From contig NZ_CP039903.1 of NCBI RefSeq assembly GCF_005221385.1, forward strand, positions 620,001 to 684,000: a DNA stretch of 64,000 bases, read 5' to 3'. Under the pieces are notes generated by a model, which saw nothing but the letters and a program-made list of their open reading frames with translations, was not told the origin of the DNA and made no database searches. Of this stretch, positions 26,264 through 35,195 are shown in pieces (the stretch's first letter is position 1; each line of letters begins with the position of its first letter). Made by a program: the position numbers and the translations under genes. Source of the stretch: Agrobacterium tumefaciens. Lineage in GTDB: Bacteria > Pseudomonadota > Alphaproteobacteria > Rhizobiales > Rhizobiaceae.

Positions 26264-27727
26264 GTGATCAGATTCGACAATTCCTATGCCCGCCTGCCGG
26301 AACGGTTCAGCGCCGCCGTGCTGCCGACGCCGGTGAAGGCGCCGCGCCTCATCGCCTTCAATCGCCGGCTGGCAGACGAACTCCTTCTGGATGTTTCCGG
26401 TCTCGACGACGAAAGGCTGGCGGCGATCTTTTCCGGCAATGTGGTGCCGCAGGGGGCCGAGCCGCTGGCCATGGCCTATGCCGGCCACCAGTTCGGTGGC
26501 TTCGTGCCGCAGCTTGGTGATGGCCGCGCCATTCTTCTCGGCGAAGTGATCGACGAGTATGGCAAAAGGCGGGATATCCAGCTGAAGGGCTCCGGCCCGA
26601 CGCCGTTTTCACGCAGGGGAGACGGGCGTGCCGCCCTCGGACCGGTGCTGCGTGAATATATCGTCTCGGAAGCGATGTATGCGCTTGGCATTCCCGCCAC
26701 GCGGGCCTTGGCGGCCGTTCTCAGCGGCGAAAGGGTGCAGCGTGAAGTGGGGCTGCCGGGCGGCGTTTTCACCCGCGTCGCGGCAAGCCATATCCGTGTC
26801 GGCACCTTCCAGTTCTTCGCCGCGCGGGAGGATGACGAGGCAATCAGGAGCCTCGCCGACTACGTGATCGATCGCCATTATCCCGAGGCGAAAACCGCCG
26901 ATAATCCTTACCTCGCTTTGTTGCACGGCATCGCTGAAAGGCAATGCGACCTTATCGCCCGCTGGATGATGGTGGGCTTTATCCATGGCGTGATGAACAC
27001 CGACAATATGGCCGTTTCTGGCGAGACGATCGATTTCGGCCCCTGCGCCTTCCTCGATGAATACCACCCCAACAAGGTCTTCTCTTCCATTGATGCACAG
27101 GGCCGTTACGCCTTCAACAACCAGCCTGGCATCGCCCAATGGAACATCGCCAGGCTGGCGGAATGCCTGTTGCCGCTGCTTGACCCGCAGGTGGAGAAGG
27201 CCGCCGAACGCGCCAACGCCGTGCTGGCCGATTTCGCCGCCGCCTTTCCCAAGCGCTGGCTGGCCGGCATGCGCGAAAAACTCGGCCTGACGCTGGAAGA
27301 GGAAGGCGATCTCGATCTCGTGCAGGCGCTTCTTTCGCTGATGCAGGCATCGGAGGCGGATTACACGCTGACCTTCCGGCGACTTTCCCATGCGGCGAAT
27401 GGCGATGCCGAACCATTTCGCGGCATGTTCATCGATATTGCCGGGGCGGATGAATTTCTCGCCCGCTGGCGGAAACGCGCCGACCGCGAAGATATTTCCG
27501 ATGCCGAAAGGTCACGGGCAATGCTATCGGTCAATCCGGCCGTCATCCCGCGCAACCACCGGATCGAGGAACTGATCGAAGCGGCGGTGGAAGAGGATGA
27601 TTTCGAGCCGTTCCACGCCATGCTGACGGCAATTGCGACGCCCTTCGAGGAGCGGCCGGACAATTTTGTCTACATGCAGCCGCCGATGAGCCATGAGCGG
27701 GTGTTCAGGACATTTTGCGGGACGTGA
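26264..27727 (+). CDS. selO: SelO/YdiU family protein adenylyltransferase
   Basis: The protein has 487 residues from the GTG at 26264, with AGGGAG seven bases upstream. It belongs to the SelO pseudokinase family, which transfers AMP to protein Ser/Thr/Tyr residues. Visible motifs are YAGHQFGGFVPQLGDGRA, QLKGSGPTPFSRRGDGRAAL, MMVGFIHGVMNTDNM with the catalytic-loop-like Asn/Asp, and TIDFGPCAFLDEYHP. The C-terminus ends RTFCGT; the penultimate cysteine (Sec in eukaryotes) is kept. The family is linked to redox homeostasis. It is divergent from the GH32 gene. Confidence 0.94.
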   Translation: MIRFDNSYARLPERFSAAVLPTPVKAPRLIAFNRRLADELLLDVSGLDDERLAAIFSGNVVPQGAEPLAMAYAGHQFGGFVPQLGDGRAILLGEVIDEYGKRRDIQLKGSGPTPFSRRGDGRAALGPVLREYIVSEAMYALGIPATRALAAVLSGERVQREVGLPGGVFTRVAASHIRVGTFQFFAAREDDEAIRSLADYVIDRHYPEAKTADNPYLALLHGIAERQCDLIARWMMVGFIHGVMNTDNMAVSGETIDFGPCAFLDEYHPNKVFSSIDAQGRYAFNNQPGIAQWNIARLAECLLPLLDPQVEKAAERANAVLADFAAAFPKRWLAGMREKLGLTLEEEGDLDLVQALLSLMQASEADYTLTFRRLSHAANGDAEPFRGMFIDIAGADEFLARWRKRADREDISDAERSRAMLSVNPAVIPRNHRIEELIEAAVEEDDFEPFHAMLTAIATPFEERPDNFVYMQPPMSHERVFRTFCGT

Positions 27728-27772
27728 GTAAAGGTCGATCCGCAGCGTTGGAGCGAGCGGGCGCCTCCTTCG

Positions 27773-27794
27773 CCTTCTCCCCGGCGGGGAGAAG
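27773..27794. repeat. Half copy of family A palindrome
   Basis: The 22-bp perfect palindrome CCTTCTCCCC-GGCGGGGAGAAG matches one end of the family A elements. It lies in the 108-bp space between convergent selO and the dehydrogenase gene and could act as a bidirectional transcription end. Confidence 0.65.
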
Positions 27795-27835
27795 AAACCC
27801 AGCAGCAACGCTGCGCCCTATAAAATATTAGCTCT

Positions 27836-28936
27836 TCACCCCACCCGGGCCAGCGGCTCATGCGAGCCATAATACCGGCCGAACCGGTTTTCGAGGAATT
27901 TCGGCAGCGCCACTTCTTCCTGCCGCACGAAACCCTTCTGCGGCAGGGCGCCTTCGGCCAGCAGGTCGAGAACCGTGCAGATGCCGGCGGCGGTGGTGAT
28001 CTGGATGGCGCTCATCATCCGGCCGGAAACCGGGCCGGCATAGACCTTGTTGGCATAGGTTTCCTGCAGGAAGCGGCCATTGCGGGTGCCGCAGACGGTG
28101 ACGAAGACGATGACGACGTCCTGCATGGTGCCGGGCAGGGCGTTTTCGAACAGGTCCTTCAGCACGTCGCGGCGGTTGCGCAGGTTGAGGTCGTTCAAAA
28201 GCGCCTTCATGATCGCTACATGGCCGGGGTAACGAATGGTGCGGTAATTCATCGTCCGCACCTTGCCTTCCAGCGTGGCGCACAAGGTGCCGAGGCCGCC
28301 CGAGGTATTGAAGGCCTCGTAGGTAACGCCGTCGAGCGAAAACTCTTCGCGCTCTTCCAGCGCCGGAACGGCGGTGAGGCGGCCTTCGACGATCGCTTCG
28401 CAGGGCTCGATATATTCGTTGATCAGCCCGTCCGTGCTCCAGGTGAGGTTGTAGTTGAGCGCGTTGGACGGATATTGCGGCAGCGCGCCGACACGCATGC
28501 GCACGCTGTCCAGCTTGTCGAAACGGGCGGCGAGATCGGCGGCGACAATGGAAATGAAGCCGGGCGCGAGGCCGCATTGCGGAATGAGCGCGGTCTCAGC
28601 CGTTTCCGCCAAGGCCTTGACCTTGCGGGTGGATTCCACGTCTTCGGTAAGATCGAGATAATGCGTGCCGACGGCGACGGCTGCCTCCGCAATACCCGCC
28701 GTCAGGTGAAAGGGAGCGGCGGATAGCACGGCGAATTTGCCCTTCAGCAGTGCTTCCAGCGCCGGGCGATCGGCGATGTCGACGATTTCGGTATCGACCC
28801 GCTCATGGTCAGGCACGTTGGCCAGCTGGTCGGCCGAGCGGTCGGCAACCGTGATGCGATAATCGCCCGTGGCGGCCAGCATCCAGGCGATGGCTGAGCC
28901 GATATTGCCCGCGCCGATGACGACAATGTTTTTCAT
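27836..28936 (-). CDS. Saccharopine dehydrogenase family protein, lysine dehydrogenase-like
   Basis: The protein has 366 residues from MKNIVVIGAGNIGSAIAWML. The Rossmann motif GAGNIGSA (7-14) is followed by a typical saccharopine dehydrogenase N-domain (VTVADRS and later APFHLTAGIAEAAVAVGTHYLD read with small differences) and a C-terminal domain with QCGLAPGFISIVAADLA. The length and the divergent Lrp/AsnC regulator fit an amino-acid dehydrogenase such as lysine 6-dehydrogenase, an activity I recall from A. tumefaciens. Strict assignment between lysine 6-dehydrogenase and a saccharopine enzyme is not possible here. Confidence 0.82.
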   Translation of the reverse strand: MKNIVVIGAGNIGSAIAWMLAATGDYRITVADRSADQLANVPDHERVDTEIVDIADRPALEALLKGKFAVLSAAPFHLTAGIAEAAVAVGTHYLDLTEDVESTRKVKALAETAETALIPQCGLAPGFISIVAADLAARFDKLDSVRMRVGALPQYPSNALNYNLTWSTDGLINEYIEPCEAIVEGRLTAVPALEEREEFSLDGVTYEAFNTSGGLGTLCATLEGKVRTMNYRTIRYPGHVAIMKALLNDLNLRNRRDVLKDLFENALPGTMQDVVIVFVTVCGTRNGRFLQETYANKVYAGPVSGRMMSAIQITTAAGICTVLDLLAEGALPQKGFVRQEEVALPKFLENRFGRYYGSHEPLARVG

Positions 28937-29083
28937 GTTTTTGTTCCCCGCAGTAAATTCGCATGTCTTTGCGCAACGAATGCGCCTCAAAGACAGAATG
29001 CCAGCTTTTATTGACGATTCGCAGCTTCACTATGTGCAGATGGCGGTATATTATTGAACAATTAGACGACAGGATTGATCACT

Positions 29084-29515
29084 ATGACGATCGCCGACAG
29101 GGACCGGGCGCTGCTTGCCCTGCTTTCCGAAAATGCCCGCATGCCGGTGGCGGAACTGGCGCGCAAACTCGGCCTTTCCCGCACCACCGTGCAGGCCCGC
29201 ATCGAGCGGCTGGAGGCCGACGGCGTGATTGCCGGTTATGGCCTCAGGCTTTCGGAAAGCTATCTTTCCGGGCTGGTGCGCGCGCATGTGCTGATCACTA
29301 TCGCACCCAAGGCACTGCCCGGCGTGACGGCGGCGCTTGCCGCCATCAAGGAGGTGACGACGCTGCATTCGGTGAGCGGCACATTTGACCTGATTGCCAT
29401 TCTGGCCGCCCCTTCGATCCTCGATCTCGACCGGTTGATAGATCGCATCGGCGCGCTTGAAGGGGTGGAGCGCACGCTGTCGTCGATCATTCTGTCGACG
29501 CGGATTTCTCGGTAG
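29084..29515 (+). CDS. Lrp/AsnC family transcriptional regulator
   Basis: The 143-residue protein has an N-terminal helix-turn-helix (about 5-55; LLSENARMPVAELARKLGLS and TTVQARIERLEADGVIAGY) and a RAM/AsnC ligand-binding domain (HVLITIAPKALPGVTAAL, then a region ending FDLIAILAAPS). AGGA lies nine bases before the ATG. It is divergent from the saccharopine-dehydrogenase-like gene, the standard arrangement in which such regulators control an amino-acid catabolic enzyme. Confidence 0.9.
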   Translation: MTIADRDRALLALLSENARMPVAELARKLGLSRTTVQARIERLEADGVIAGYGLRLSESYLSGLVRAHVLITIAPKALPGVTAALAAIKEVTTLHSVSGTFDLIAILAAPSILDLDRLIDRIGALEGVERTLSSIILSTRISR

Positions 29516-29554
29516 GGATGTTTTGGGAAGTGTAAGGTACGCGAAACCCACTTC

Positions 29555-29667
29555 CGTCATACCGGACTTGATCCGGCATCCAGCAGCAGCGCGTCTGCGC
29601 GGCGAATAGAGTCTTTTCAGCCCAAGGACTTGGGCTGGCTGGATACCGGCTCAAGGCCGGTATGACG
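29555..29667. repeat. Intergenic palindromic repeat, family C variant
   Basis: A 113-bp element has arms CGTCATACCGGACTTGATCC and the complement ending GGCCGGTATGACG. Its core (CGCGTCTGCGCGGCGA and AGCCCAAGGACTTGGGCT) is shared with the element in ccmH at 58190. Arms and core therefore recombine independently in this family, which is a mosaic behaviour. Confidence 0.8.
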
Positions 29668-29747
29668 GCAGCAATGTTCTACAAAACGAAGCGGCGAAGG
29701 CGCTTGTCTCTCCCACGCTTTTGTCGCTACGCGAGGGCGAAGGCCAT

Positions 29748-30125
29748 CTAAGCCGCAACCTTCTCATCATAAGCCCGCTGCGCCGCCATCACCGCATCAA
29801 TATTGCCTTCCGCCCAATGCGCGAGCGCGGCCACCGTGTCGGTCAGTGTCCGCCCCAGCGGCGTCAGTGAATATTCGACCGTTACCGGCACGGTCGGAAA
29901 GGCCTGCCGTGAAATCAGCCCGTCACGCTCGAGCTTCTTCAGCGTCTGCGACAGGACCTTCTGCGAAATGCCCTTGATCTCGCGTCGCAGCAGGTTGAAG
30001 CGCACGGGGTCCCGCCGCAGCTTGTCGAGGATCAACAGCGCCCATTTGTCGGCGATCCTGTCCAATACCATGCGCGTCGGGCAGCGGTCCTCATAAACAT
30101 CATAGACATTCGCCATCGATTTCAC
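29748..30125 (-). CDS. HxlR family transcriptional regulator
   Basis: The 125-residue protein has the HxlR winged helix: DRIADKWALLILDKLRRDP, NLLRREIKGISQKVLSQTLK and LISRQAFPTVPVTVEYSLTP. A conserved N-terminal cysteine (C15 in EDRCPTRMVLD) is where redox-sensing members such as YodB/QorR react with quinones or aldehydes. An alternative start is MANV at codon 4. It is divergent from an NmrA-type gene with a dyad between them, which suggests that it represses that gene and itself. Confidence 0.92.
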   Translation of the reverse strand: MKSMANVYDVYEDRCPTRMVLDRIADKWALLILDKLRRDPVRFNLLRREIKGISQKVLSQTLKKLERDGLISRQAFPTVPVTVEYSLTPLGRTLTDTVAALAHWAEGNIDAVMAAQRAYDEKVAA

Positions 30126-30190
30126 CCTGTTGTTTCAAGGTCATGCCGGTTTCCGAAAGGAAACCAGATAACCGAAAAGTGCTCTCTTTT

Positions 30191-30230
30191 CATGATTTCG
30201 AAAACGCAGTACCTGTATTTTCGAAACATG
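30191..30230. promoter_or_regulatory. Dyad in the HxlR/NmrA intergenic region
   Basis: Inverted arms CATG-A-TTTCGAAAA and TTTTCGAAA-CATG flank a centre with GTAC. The symmetric 40-bp sequence sits in the 134-bp divergent promoter region and is the best candidate operator for the HxlR regulator. Confidence 0.5.
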
Positions 30231-30259
30231 GTTTCCATTAGATACTAAGGATATTTGAG

Positions 30260-31099
30260 ATGACAGGCAAGATACTCGTAATCGGTTCCACCGGCACCAT
30301 TGGCACGCCGCTGGTCAAGGCACTCGTGGTAAAGGGCGAAAGCGTCAAGGCTGCCTCGCGCAGCGGCAAGGCGGCGGATGGCGCGCAAGGGGTGCGCTTC
30401 GATTATACCGACCGGGCGACCTACGCCGATGCATTTGACGGCGTGGATCGGCTGTTCCTGATCCTGGCGGGCGGGCGTCTGGATGCCATCGACGCGCTGA
30501 CGCCTGTTGTCGAGGAGGCCGCGCGGCGCAAGGTAAAGATCGTGTTCCTCAGCGTCCTTGGCGTCGATGCCGACGATTCCATTCCCTATCGCCAGATCGA
30601 ACTGAAGATCATCGCTTCCGGTACGCCATACGTCATCCTGCGCCCCAACTGGTTTGCCGATAATTTCCACAGCTACTGGAAGGCCGGCATTGAACACGGT
30701 GAGATTGCCGTGCCGGCCGGCGAGGGCAAGTCGAGCTTTATCGACGTGCGCGATATCGCCGACAGTGCCGCCGCAGCGCTGAACTCTGACGCCTTTAATG
30801 GCAAGGCTTTCAACCTGACCGGGCCGAAGGCCTTCGGTTACGGCGAGGCCGCCGCGGTGATTTCGCAGGCGATCGGCAAGCCGGTTTCTTATGCTGCCGT
30901 TTCGGACGAGGTCTTCATCGGCATCCTCACCGGTGCGGGTGTACCGAAGGATTACGCCTCTTTCCTCGCCTCGATCTTTTATCCCGTGCGCGAAGGCTGG
31001 ACAGCGGTGGTGACCGGTGATGTCGAGACCCTGACCGGCCACGCACCGCGTTCGCTGGAAACCTATGTTGCCGACCATTTGGATGTGCTGAAGGGCTGA
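30260..31099 (+). CDS. NmrA-like NAD(P)-binding oxidoreductase
   Basis: The 279-residue protein starts with the Rossmann motif ILVIGSTGTIGTPLVKAL (G-x-x-G-x-x-G, about 7-13) and has the atypical SDR/NmrA pattern: VDRLFLILAGG, VFLSVLGVDADDSIPYRQIE, then VILRPNWFADNFHSYW. It lacks the classical YxxxK site, as in NmrA and QOR2-type proteins, which sense or reduce quinones. The divergent HxlR regulator supports an electrophile or quinone response. Confidence 0.88.
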   Translation: MTGKILVIGSTGTIGTPLVKALVVKGESVKAASRSGKAADGAQGVRFDYTDRATYADAFDGVDRLFLILAGGRLDAIDALTPVVEEAARRKVKIVFLSVLGVDADDSIPYRQIELKIIASGTPYVILRPNWFADNFHSYWKAGIEHGEIAVPAGEGKSSFIDVRDIADSAAAALNSDAFNGKAFNLTGPKAFGYGEAAAVISQAIGKPVSYAAVSDEVFIGILTGAGVPKDYASFLASIFYPVREGWTAVVTGDVETLTGHAPRSLETYVADHLDVLKG

Positions 31100-31127
31100 T
31101 GCCGGCAAACGACGCGGCCCGTCGCGC

Positions 31128-32789
31128 TCACGCCGGATCGGTGGAGCCGCGGCGGGCCTTGAAGAACATTTTCAGCCGCTGGATCTCCTCGGCATTCCAG
31201 CCCTGCGGCTCCGTCACCTCTGTCCATGCATCGATATAATGTTCCGGCGCATAGACATGGCCGTAACCGATCGGCGCGGTGGTGGCGGCGACATCGAGAC
31301 CGAGCTGCAGCAGCGTCACCACCGGGAACCAGCGGAAGGATGTGGAAACATCCGGCCCGTGATGTGCCATCCACTCTGGACGCCGGTAAAGCGAAGCGGT
31401 TTCGAAGAAGGTGATCGGGTCGCTCGCATATTGCAGATAGACGATCCGCATCGGCCCCCAGGTCGCATCGGGCATATGGGCGGTGGTATATTGGTTGGCA
31501 AAACGGATGACGGAGGAGTCGCGGAAACGCGGCAGCCATTCCGGCGTGCCCGCAACCCGGCCATTGGTGGCCATGCGCCATGTGGGGCTGGAAAAGGGCG
31601 GGCCGCTCCACAGCGCACCCTGGAACGGATCGGAGAGCACATCATAGAGATCGGAGGATTTCTGCGAATTGAGCGAACCGAGGCTCAAGCCATGCAGGTA
31701 AAGCTTCGGCCGCGTCTCTTTCGGCAAGGTCGTCCAGTAGCCGTAGACCGCCTGGAACAGTGCGCGCGCCGTTTCCACGCCGTAATCCGGTTCGGTCAGA
31801 AGCGCTATCCAGCTGGACAGATAGGAATATTGCACAGCCACGCTCGCGACATTGCCATCATGCAGATATTCGACCGTATCGAGCGCTTCCGGATCGATCC
31901 AGCCGGTGCCGGTGGGAATGACCACCAGCAGGACCTTGCGCTCGAAACCGCCGACCCGCTTCAGTTCCTCCAGCGCAAGGGCGGCGCGCTCTTCGGGGGT
32001 AGAGGCCGAATTCAGCCCCGCATAGACCCTCAGCGGTTCGCTGGCCGGACGATGGGTGAAGGCGGTGATTTCCTGCGCCTTCGGCCCGCCGGCCACGAAT
32101 TCGCGCCCACGACGGCCAAGCGATTCCCATGTCATCAGCGAAGCGCTGCTGCCGGTTTTAAGCGCGTCGGAAGGCCGCGGCACGTCAGGCTCGATTAGCG
32201 AATCCACCTGTTTCAGCGAGGAATCGGCAAATTTCAGGCCGATATCGAAGATAAGGCCATTGAGCAGCATCCATGACAGCACGATGGCGGCAGCGATGCC
32301 AAGCACATTGGCCAGCCGGCGCGGCAGGAAATGACGGCTGCGCGCGGCAAAGAACCGGCGGATAAGCTGGAAAAGCCGACCGGCGCCAATCAGGATGGCG
32401 GCGACCAGTACAGCGATACCGCCGGTCTTGGTGGGATGGGCGCTGGGCAGCGGGTCGAGTTCCATCAGCACGCGAATGGAATTCTGCCAGTCCTTCGCCT
32501 GCCACAAAAACGCAATGGCCGTGATGGCTGCGGCAAGCGCGATAAGAAAACGAATGCCGCGCGCGTTGTGTCGCGAGGGTTCGGGCAATTCCAGATAGGC
32601 CCAGACGGCGTGCATGGCGACACCGATCAAATAACCGATGGCAAAGGAAAACCCGCAGAGAACCCCCTGCATCAGCCATGTGCGCGGCAGAAGCGACGGT
32701 GTGAGTGAAGCGCAGAACAGGACCGTGCCGAAGACGATGCCGGTTGCCGAAAGACCCGCAAACAACCGCCCAACCCATTGTTTCACCAA
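31128..32789 (-). CDS. Membrane-anchored alpha/beta hydrolase family protein
   Basis: The 553-residue protein has an N-terminal membrane domain with four to five hydrophobic segments (first about 8-30, last about 165-190) and a C-terminal alpha/beta hydrolase domain with the nucleophile elbow LHGLSLGSLNSQ. This matches the paired alpha/beta-hydrolase N- and C-terminal families known as PF15420/PF10081. The catalytic acid and histidine are expected in the last 150 residues but I do not fix them. The substrate is unknown, perhaps a lipid. The gene is monocistronic and convergent with the NmrA gene. Confidence 0.85.
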   Translation of the reverse strand: MVKQWVGRLFAGLSATGIVFGTVLFCASLTPSLLPRTWLMQGVLCGFSFAIGYLIGVAMHAVWAYLELPEPSRHNARGIRFLIALAAAITAIAFLWQAKDWQNSIRVLMELDPLPSAHPTKTGGIAVLVAAILIGAGRLFQLIRRFFAARSRHFLPRRLANVLGIAAAIVLSWMLLNGLIFDIGLKFADSSLKQVDSLIEPDVPRPSDALKTGSSASLMTWESLGRRGREFVAGGPKAQEITAFTHRPASEPLRVYAGLNSASTPEERAALALEELKRVGGFERKVLLVVIPTGTGWIDPEALDTVEYLHDGNVASVAVQYSYLSSWIALLTEPDYGVETARALFQAVYGYWTTLPKETRPKLYLHGLSLGSLNSQKSSDLYDVLSDPFQGALWSGPPFSSPTWRMATNGRVAGTPEWLPRFRDSSVIRFANQYTTAHMPDATWGPMRIVYLQYASDPITFFETASLYRRPEWMAHHGPDVSTSFRWFPVVTLLQLGLDVAATTAPIGYGHVYAPEHYIDAWTEVTEPQGWNAEEIQRLKMFFKARRGSTDPA

Positions 32790-33016
32790 CTTGCCCTGTT
32801 CCTTCTGCTCACTGCCTAGCGCGGAGTGTAATATGCGGCGGGCGAGGGTGCAAATCCTGTTGGCAGGATAAAAATCATCAAAATAGGAAAATAATCCTTT
32901 ACAGCGTGACGGTGGTTTGGTAGTGTTTGGCTACGGTCGGAGATTTGCGGCTGACGGCAGAGGCCGGTTCGAAGGGTTGCCTTCGGGTTTGATGACGAGC
33001 CTCTTTGCATATTCGG

Positions 33017-33102
33017 CGTCATCCTTGGGCTTGTCCCAAGGATCTAAACACGTAAACAAAATCAAGACGTTGCAGATCCTCGGGACAGGCCCGAGGATGA
33101 CG
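33017..33102. repeat. Intergenic palindromic repeat, family D, copy 1
   Basis: The element has stems GTCATCCTTGGGCTTGTCCC..AAGGAT and ATCCTCGGGACAGGCCCGAGGATGAC around a short AT-rich centre. The same element in the same orientation is at 36244-36330. It lies just before the first gene transfer agent gene. No gene is visible in 32790-33177. Confidence 0.8.
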
Positions 33103-33177
33103 TCGAAGTGTTGGGCGTGGTATTCGCCCAGTGTAGCCTCTTCGCAAGCACTATTATTGATCCGGCAGGCCGATCCC

Positions 33178-33705
33178 ATGACGAATTCTGACACTTGCGA
33201 CCCGGTGCTTTACAGCGCGTGGCCGGAACGGCCTGCCTATGTCGGTGACGACATGCCGGATACCGCGCCTGAGACAAAGTCGCGGGCCGACAAGCTGGCT
33301 GCCGAGGATGCGGCGCGTAACGGCGAGCTAAGGCAGATGCTGAACGAGATGACGGAAGAGATGCGTGATCAGTTTCATCTGTACCGCACCCTGCGGCAGG
33401 AGAGCGAGGCGGCCCTGTTGGGGGCTGCGGATGACGCTCCCGGCAAACAGGCCCGCGCCGATGTGAAGGCCGCGACGGACCAGCTTTCGCTGATCGTGCG
33501 CACGCTGGAGCGGATCGACGCCCTGCAACGGGTGCTGGCGGAAGAGAGGGAAGCGCTTGCCGCTGAGGACGAAACCGATACCGAAGACTACGAGGCCGCA
33601 GTGGCGCATCTCCTCAAACGCATCGACGAACTGGCTGAACAGAAATGCCGTGCGAGGCTGGAGGCCGGTGTCGCCGCCGGCGCATTGGCGGAGGCTGATA
33701 CATGA
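33178..33705 (+). CDS. Putative gene transfer agent g1, small terminase-like
   Basis: The 175-residue protein is hydrophilic, with an acidic N-terminal region and long predicted helices (about 45-165, including ELRQMLNEMTEEMRDQFHLY and QLSLIVRTLERIDALQRVLA) that may form a coiled coil. I recognise no domain. Its position directly before TerL, which it overlaps by 4 bp, matches g1 of the RcGTA cluster, reported to encode the small terminase subunit. The role is inferred from synteny. The ATG at 33178 is chosen because the upstream open frame is in repeat-derived sequence. Confidence 0.65.
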   Translation: MTNSDTCDPVLYSAWPERPAYVGDDMPDTAPETKSRADKLAAEDAARNGELRQMLNEMTEEMRDQFHLYRTLRQESEAALLGAADDAPGKQARADVKAATDQLSLIVRTLERIDALQRVLAEEREALAAEDETDTEDYEAAVAHLLKRIDELAEQKCRARLEAGVAAGALAEADT

Positions 33706-34961
33706 AGCAGCCTTCATCCGATCCCCGCCCGCAGGAGCAGGTCTTTGCCTTTTTGCGCGACTGGCGTTTCATCGGCAACCTGCCGCAGCAGCCGCCGGAG
33801 GGCGACTGGCGGACATGGCTTTTGATCGGCGGGCGCGGTTCCGGCAAGACGCGAGCCGGTGCCGAGTGGGTGCACGGCGTTGCTTCCGCTGGCAGACAAT
33901 CGGATTTACGCATTGCGCTGGTTGCGGAAACGCTGGGTGACGCCCGCGAGGTGATGATCGACGGCATTTCCGGCATCTGCCGTATCGCCCGCCGCCGCCG
34001 TCCTGCTTTCGAGGTGTCGCGCCGCAGGCTCCTGTGGCCGAACGGTGCGATGGCGCAGGTATTTTCCTCGGAAGACCCCGAAAGCCTGCGCGGCCCGCAA
34101 TTCCACATGGCCTGGGCGGATGAGTTGGGAAAATGGAAATATCCGCAGGAAACCTGGGACATGCTGCAATTCGGTCTGCGATTGGGCGATGCACCGCGGC
34201 AACTGGTGACGACGACGCCACGGCCCATTCCACTCTTGAAGGCGCTGCTGGCCGATCCTTCCACCCGGGTTGCGCGGATGCCGACCGCCATGAATGCGCA
34301 GAACCTGTCTCCCGGTTTCATGCAGGCCATGCAGGACCGTTACGGCGGCACACGGCTGGGACGTCAGGAAATCGGCGGCGAACTGATCGACGAGCGCGAA
34401 GGCGCGCTGTGGAAGCGCACCGATCTGGACGCGATTATCGAGGCGGCGCATGAGCCGCTTTCGCGGATCGTGGTGGCGGTCGATCCGCCTGCCGGTGCGG
34501 GTGAAAATTCCTGCTGCGGCATCGTCGTTACGGGGCTTGGCATATCAGGCAAACTGGTGGTGCTTGCGGATTGTTCGGTGGAAGGCGAAACGCCGGCTGG
34601 CTGGGCGCGCGCCGTTGTCGCCGCCTTCCGCCGCCACGAGGCTGACCGGGTGGTGGCCGAGGTCAATCAGGGTGGAGAAATGGTCCGTGCGATGCTGCAG
34701 AGCGTCGACGCGAACCTGCCTCTGACTTTGGTGCGGGCCAGCCGAGGAAAATTCACCCGAGCCGAGCCGGTAGCCGCCCTTTATGAGCAGGGCAGGGTGC
34801 GCCACGCTGCTCGGTTCGAGAAGCTGGAAGACCAGATGACGGATTTCGGGCCGGATGGCCTGTCATCCGGTCGTTCGCCCGACAGGCTGGATGCACTCGT
34901 CTGGGCGATAACGGCGCTGACGACGATGGTAGTGAATGAGCCGAGGGTGCGCGGGATGTGA
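33702..34961 (+). CDS. Gene transfer agent terminase large subunit (g2)
   Basis: The 419-residue DNA-packaging motor has an N-terminal ATPase with Walker A GGRGSGKTRAGAEW (44-50) and Walker B at HMAWADELGKW (about 126-135), then the coupling motif TTTPRP and a C-terminal nuclease domain with VAVDPPAGAG and DALVWAITAL. It is the TerL type found in RcGTA (g2). It would package host DNA headfuls into GTA particles. It overlaps g1 and starts the GTA structural genes; g3 does not follow directly because of an insertion at 34962-36459. Confidence 0.93.
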   Translation: MKQPSSDPRPQEQVFAFLRDWRFIGNLPQQPPEGDWRTWLLIGGRGSGKTRAGAEWVHGVASAGRQSDLRIALVAETLGDAREVMIDGISGICRIARRRRPAFEVSRRRLLWPNGAMAQVFSSEDPESLRGPQFHMAWADELGKWKYPQETWDMLQFGLRLGDAPRQLVTTTPRPIPLLKALLADPSTRVARMPTAMNAQNLSPGFMQAMQDRYGGTRLGRQEIGGELIDEREGALWKRTDLDAIIEAAHEPLSRIVVAVDPPAGAGENSCCGIVVTGLGISGKLVVLADCSVEGETPAGWARAVVAAFRRHEADRVVAEVNQGGEMVRAMLQSVDANLPLTLVRASRGKFTRAEPVAALYEQGRVRHAARFEKLEDQMTDFGPDGLSSGRSPDRLDALVWAITALTTMVVNEPRVRGM

Positions 34962-35027
34962 GGTGGGCGATTTCTAGCCCCGCGAATGAGAGCGGGTTGG
35001 TATTCGCGCGAGTGATCACCGCTTGTT

Positions 35028-35150
35028 TCTTCTCCCCGAGGGGGAGAAGGTGGCGCGTAGCGCCGGATGAGGGGGCTACGGTAGAGATATGCGGAGAGCT
35101 GGCCCCCTCATCTGACCCTTCGGGCCATCTTCTCCCCGTCGGGGAGAAGA
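35028..35150. repeat. Intergenic palindromic repeat, family A, copy 2
   Basis: A full copy is bounded by TTCTTCTCCCCGAGGGGGAG and TTCTCCCCGTCGGGGAGAAG, with GGCCCCCTCATCTGACCCTT inside. It lies 67 bp after the terL stop, inside the gene transfer agent locus. Confidence 0.85.
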
Positions 35151-35195
35151 AATTTTTAGCGCCGTATCCGCCCATATTCGGGCGCCTAACAAGTC

